Assembly: GCF_046602855.1 (NCBI RefSeq)
Contig: NZ_JBKINJ010000001.1
Span: 1,240,001 to 1,304,000, forward strand
Length of the DNA: 64,000 bases
Direction of reading: 5' to 3'
DNA from: Gracilimonas sp046602855
GTDB lineage: Bacteria > Bacteroidota > Rhodothermia > Balneolales > Balneolaceae
In this document: positions 62,657 to 64,000 of the stretch, piece after piece
Layout of the letters: each line of letters begins with the position of its first letter
How positions within the stretch are numbered: the first letter of the stretch is position 1
Notes under the pieces: generated by a model
Told to the model about the DNA's origin: nothing
The model's input: only the letters and a program-made list of their open reading frames with translations
Databases searched by the model: none
Made by a program: the position numbers and the translations under genes

Positions 62657-64000
62657 TTAATTTCTGAATTGTGCTCTAATTCCTACTAATAAACGTCGAG
62701 GTGGCATCGGAAAACCGGCCGCCTCAAAGTACCCTGCCTGACCAAATCCGTCAAGGGCATTTTCCCACCTCATTACAACCATGATTCCTCGAACCCTCGC
62801 AGAAAGTTCCGCATCCATTCTAAAGAATGGCGGTATATCCTGTTCAATACTATTTCCCTGCCAGATCCCAAGCTCCGTGTTATAGGTCCTGGATCCATAC
62901 GCAAACGGTGAAAGAAGTGTTTTAAACCCCATTTTTAAATAAGCTGCCCTATCAAAAACATAGCCTTTCACAAACGCTGAATTCCTAACCCAAAGTATCT
63001 GATCATGTTCGTTGATCGGTGAATTTAAAGGGTCGGCTTCCATATAATTGAACTGTTGAAGCGTTGCCGAACTGCTAAATTCAAACAAGTGATTCTCAAA
63101 ATCCCCATAGAATGTACCTGTCATTTGATCGTAATCGGGACTGTTGGTAAAGCTGCTGTCCGATGATATCCACACTGAATTCTGCGAAACCTTGTAGCGT
63201 CCCTTCAAGCCAAATTCAAGTTTAGAATTAACGCTCATCTTCAGATCGCCTGTTCCGGAATAGCCGGTTTCATTTTCAAGATCAGGGTTACCGGAATAGC
63301 CGCTTCCTTCCCAGAATTGTGACTGCACAGATGGAATGTTACTAAAACTATTACCACTCACCTTAAGCTTTATCCAGGTCACCGGATTCAGGTTCACACC
63401 AACTACGGTTTCATAACCTGAATTATCGTTTGAATCAAAACTTGTCCCGGCCCTGCCAAACAAGTTTAATTTATTTGACAAACCAAAGTCGGCAGTTATC
63501 TCGCCATTATAAATTGACCAGTCAGAGACAGATAAAGAGGTATTGTCATCGGCAATTTGGAAAGCTGCCCTGCCTTCTACTCTCAGGTGTAAGCTCCCAA
63601 GATCCATCTTTTTAAATGCCCTGGGGCTAAAACTCCGGATATTCTGTGAAAGAGTGTCGATCACGAAAAACAGTTCTTTGTTATTCTTACTGTAAGAGAT
63701 TTCCAGTCCGGCATTTTCTGTGGACGACGTATCTTTACGATGATAAATGCCGGTAATAAGATCCCATCGATTTATTTCTGATTTTGCACTGCTGTTCCTC
63801 GGCTGTGACCTGAATTCATCGAAAGGAAACTCTGACGGATTACCGATAATATATCCAAATGGCTCATCCTTGTTGTACTGATTTCGTAAGTACAAAGCTC
63901 TTAGCAAAAACTTACTATTCAGGTGATGATATAACCTACCTGTGATCTGGTTTCCCTGTACGTTACTGTTCGGATAGTAATCGCCTCCCCTTCTGTCCCA
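62657..64000 (-). CDS. TonB-dependent receptor-like / porin-like outer-membrane barrel, C-terminal part
   Basis: Open to the right edge of the window (5' part missing), with at least 447 residues. The visible part is wholly amphipathic strands with turns rich in N, D, S and G, for example TWIKLKVSGNSFSN and LKMGFKTLLSPFAYGSRTYN, ending in PPRRLLVGIRAQFRN with the aromatic/polar end of an outer-membrane barrel. The plug domain, if any, lies beyond the window, so receptor versus porin cannot be decided. It directly precedes ftsX. Confidence 0.78.
   Translation of the reverse strand, partial: WDRRGGDYYPNSNVQGNQITGRLYHHLNSKFLLRALYLRNQYNKDEPFGYIIGNPSEFPFDEFRSQPRNSSAKSEINRWDLITGIYHRKDTSSTENAGLEISYSKNNKELFFVIDTLSQNIRSFSPRAFKKMDLGSLHLRVEGRAAFQIADDNTSLSVSDWSIYNGEITADFGLSNKLNLFGRAGTSFDSNDNSGYETVVGVNLNPVTWIKLKVSGNSFSNIPSVQSQFWEGSGYSGNPDLENETGYSGTGDLKMSVNSKLEFGLKGRYKVSQNSVWISSDSSFTNSPDYDQMTGTFYGDFENHLFEFSSSATLQQFNYMEADPLNSPINEHDQILWVRNSAFVKGYVFDRAAYLKMGFKTLLSPFAYGSRTYNTELGIWQGNSIEQDIPPFFRMDAELSARVRGIMVVMRWENALDGFGQAGYFEAAGFPMPPRRLLVGIRAQFRN

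Noticed and set aside
1..64000. parS sites (TGTTTCACGTGAAACA type) near parAB
   Set aside because: No match was found when reading for the consensus, including near parAB; a distant site outside the window is likely.
1..64000. CRISPR arrays, tRNA and rRNA genes, transposases, restriction or toxin-antitoxin systems
   Set aside because: No regularly spaced repeats, cloverleaf with T-loop sequence, or signature proteins were seen on either strand.

Overview
The window reads as a chromosomal segment from a marine or saline member of the Balneolota/Bacteroidota group (Balneola or Gracilimonas-like; the placement is inferred). Supporting signs are moderate-to-low GC, TAnnTTTG minus-7 promoter boxes, a type IX secretion sorting tail on a giant surface protein, a xanthorhodopsin-type rhodopsin next to blh, and a parA-parB-DUF5683 cluster. 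Several genes nevertheless have clear Shine-Dalgarno sequences. About 54 protein genes were accepted. No rRNA, tRNA, CRISPR array, transposase or phage gene was seen.

Layout. 1-8 kb: DUF1761 membrane protein, deoC with a split pair of aldehyde dehydrogenase proteins, a SPOR lipoprotein, a SpoIIE-type phosphatase and transketolase. 8-16 kb: TPR protein, parA-parB-DUF5683-LOG operon with DnaA-box-like sites upstream, ECF sigma/anti-sigma pair, uvrC. 16-24.5 kb: pseudouridine synthase, mtgA, rmuC, aldo/keto reductase with an alpha/beta hydrolase, an unknown membrane protein, and a betaine/choline-type ABC importer. 24.5-27 kb: blh and a proton-pump rhodopsin converging on a shared terminator, two tiny membrane-protein genes, and an EVE protein. 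27.4-30.5 kb: the dTDP-L-rhamnose operon rfbA-rfbD-rfbC-rfbB.

30.7-46.3 kb is the most distinctive part. It holds a 1,735-residue secreted protein with a type IX tail, three pilin/PilX-like proteins with N-terminal membrane anchors, four small DUF4402-like secreted subunits, a PapD-like periplasmic chaperone, and a 1,416-residue usher-like outer-membrane protein that ends in three SPOR-like repeats. I read this as a chaperone-usher-type surface-fibre locus of unusual build. The usher-SPOR fusion would tie the outer-membrane assembly platform to peptidoglycan.

46.3-64 kb is mostly housekeeping: rpoN with a DUF3109 gene, a wHTH-biotin carrier-murA operon, RNase G, hslVU, an S41 protease, an acyl-CoA ligase, a Fur-family regulator, an SLC12-like transporter, ftsX, and the C-terminal part of an outer-membrane beta-barrel cut by the window edge.
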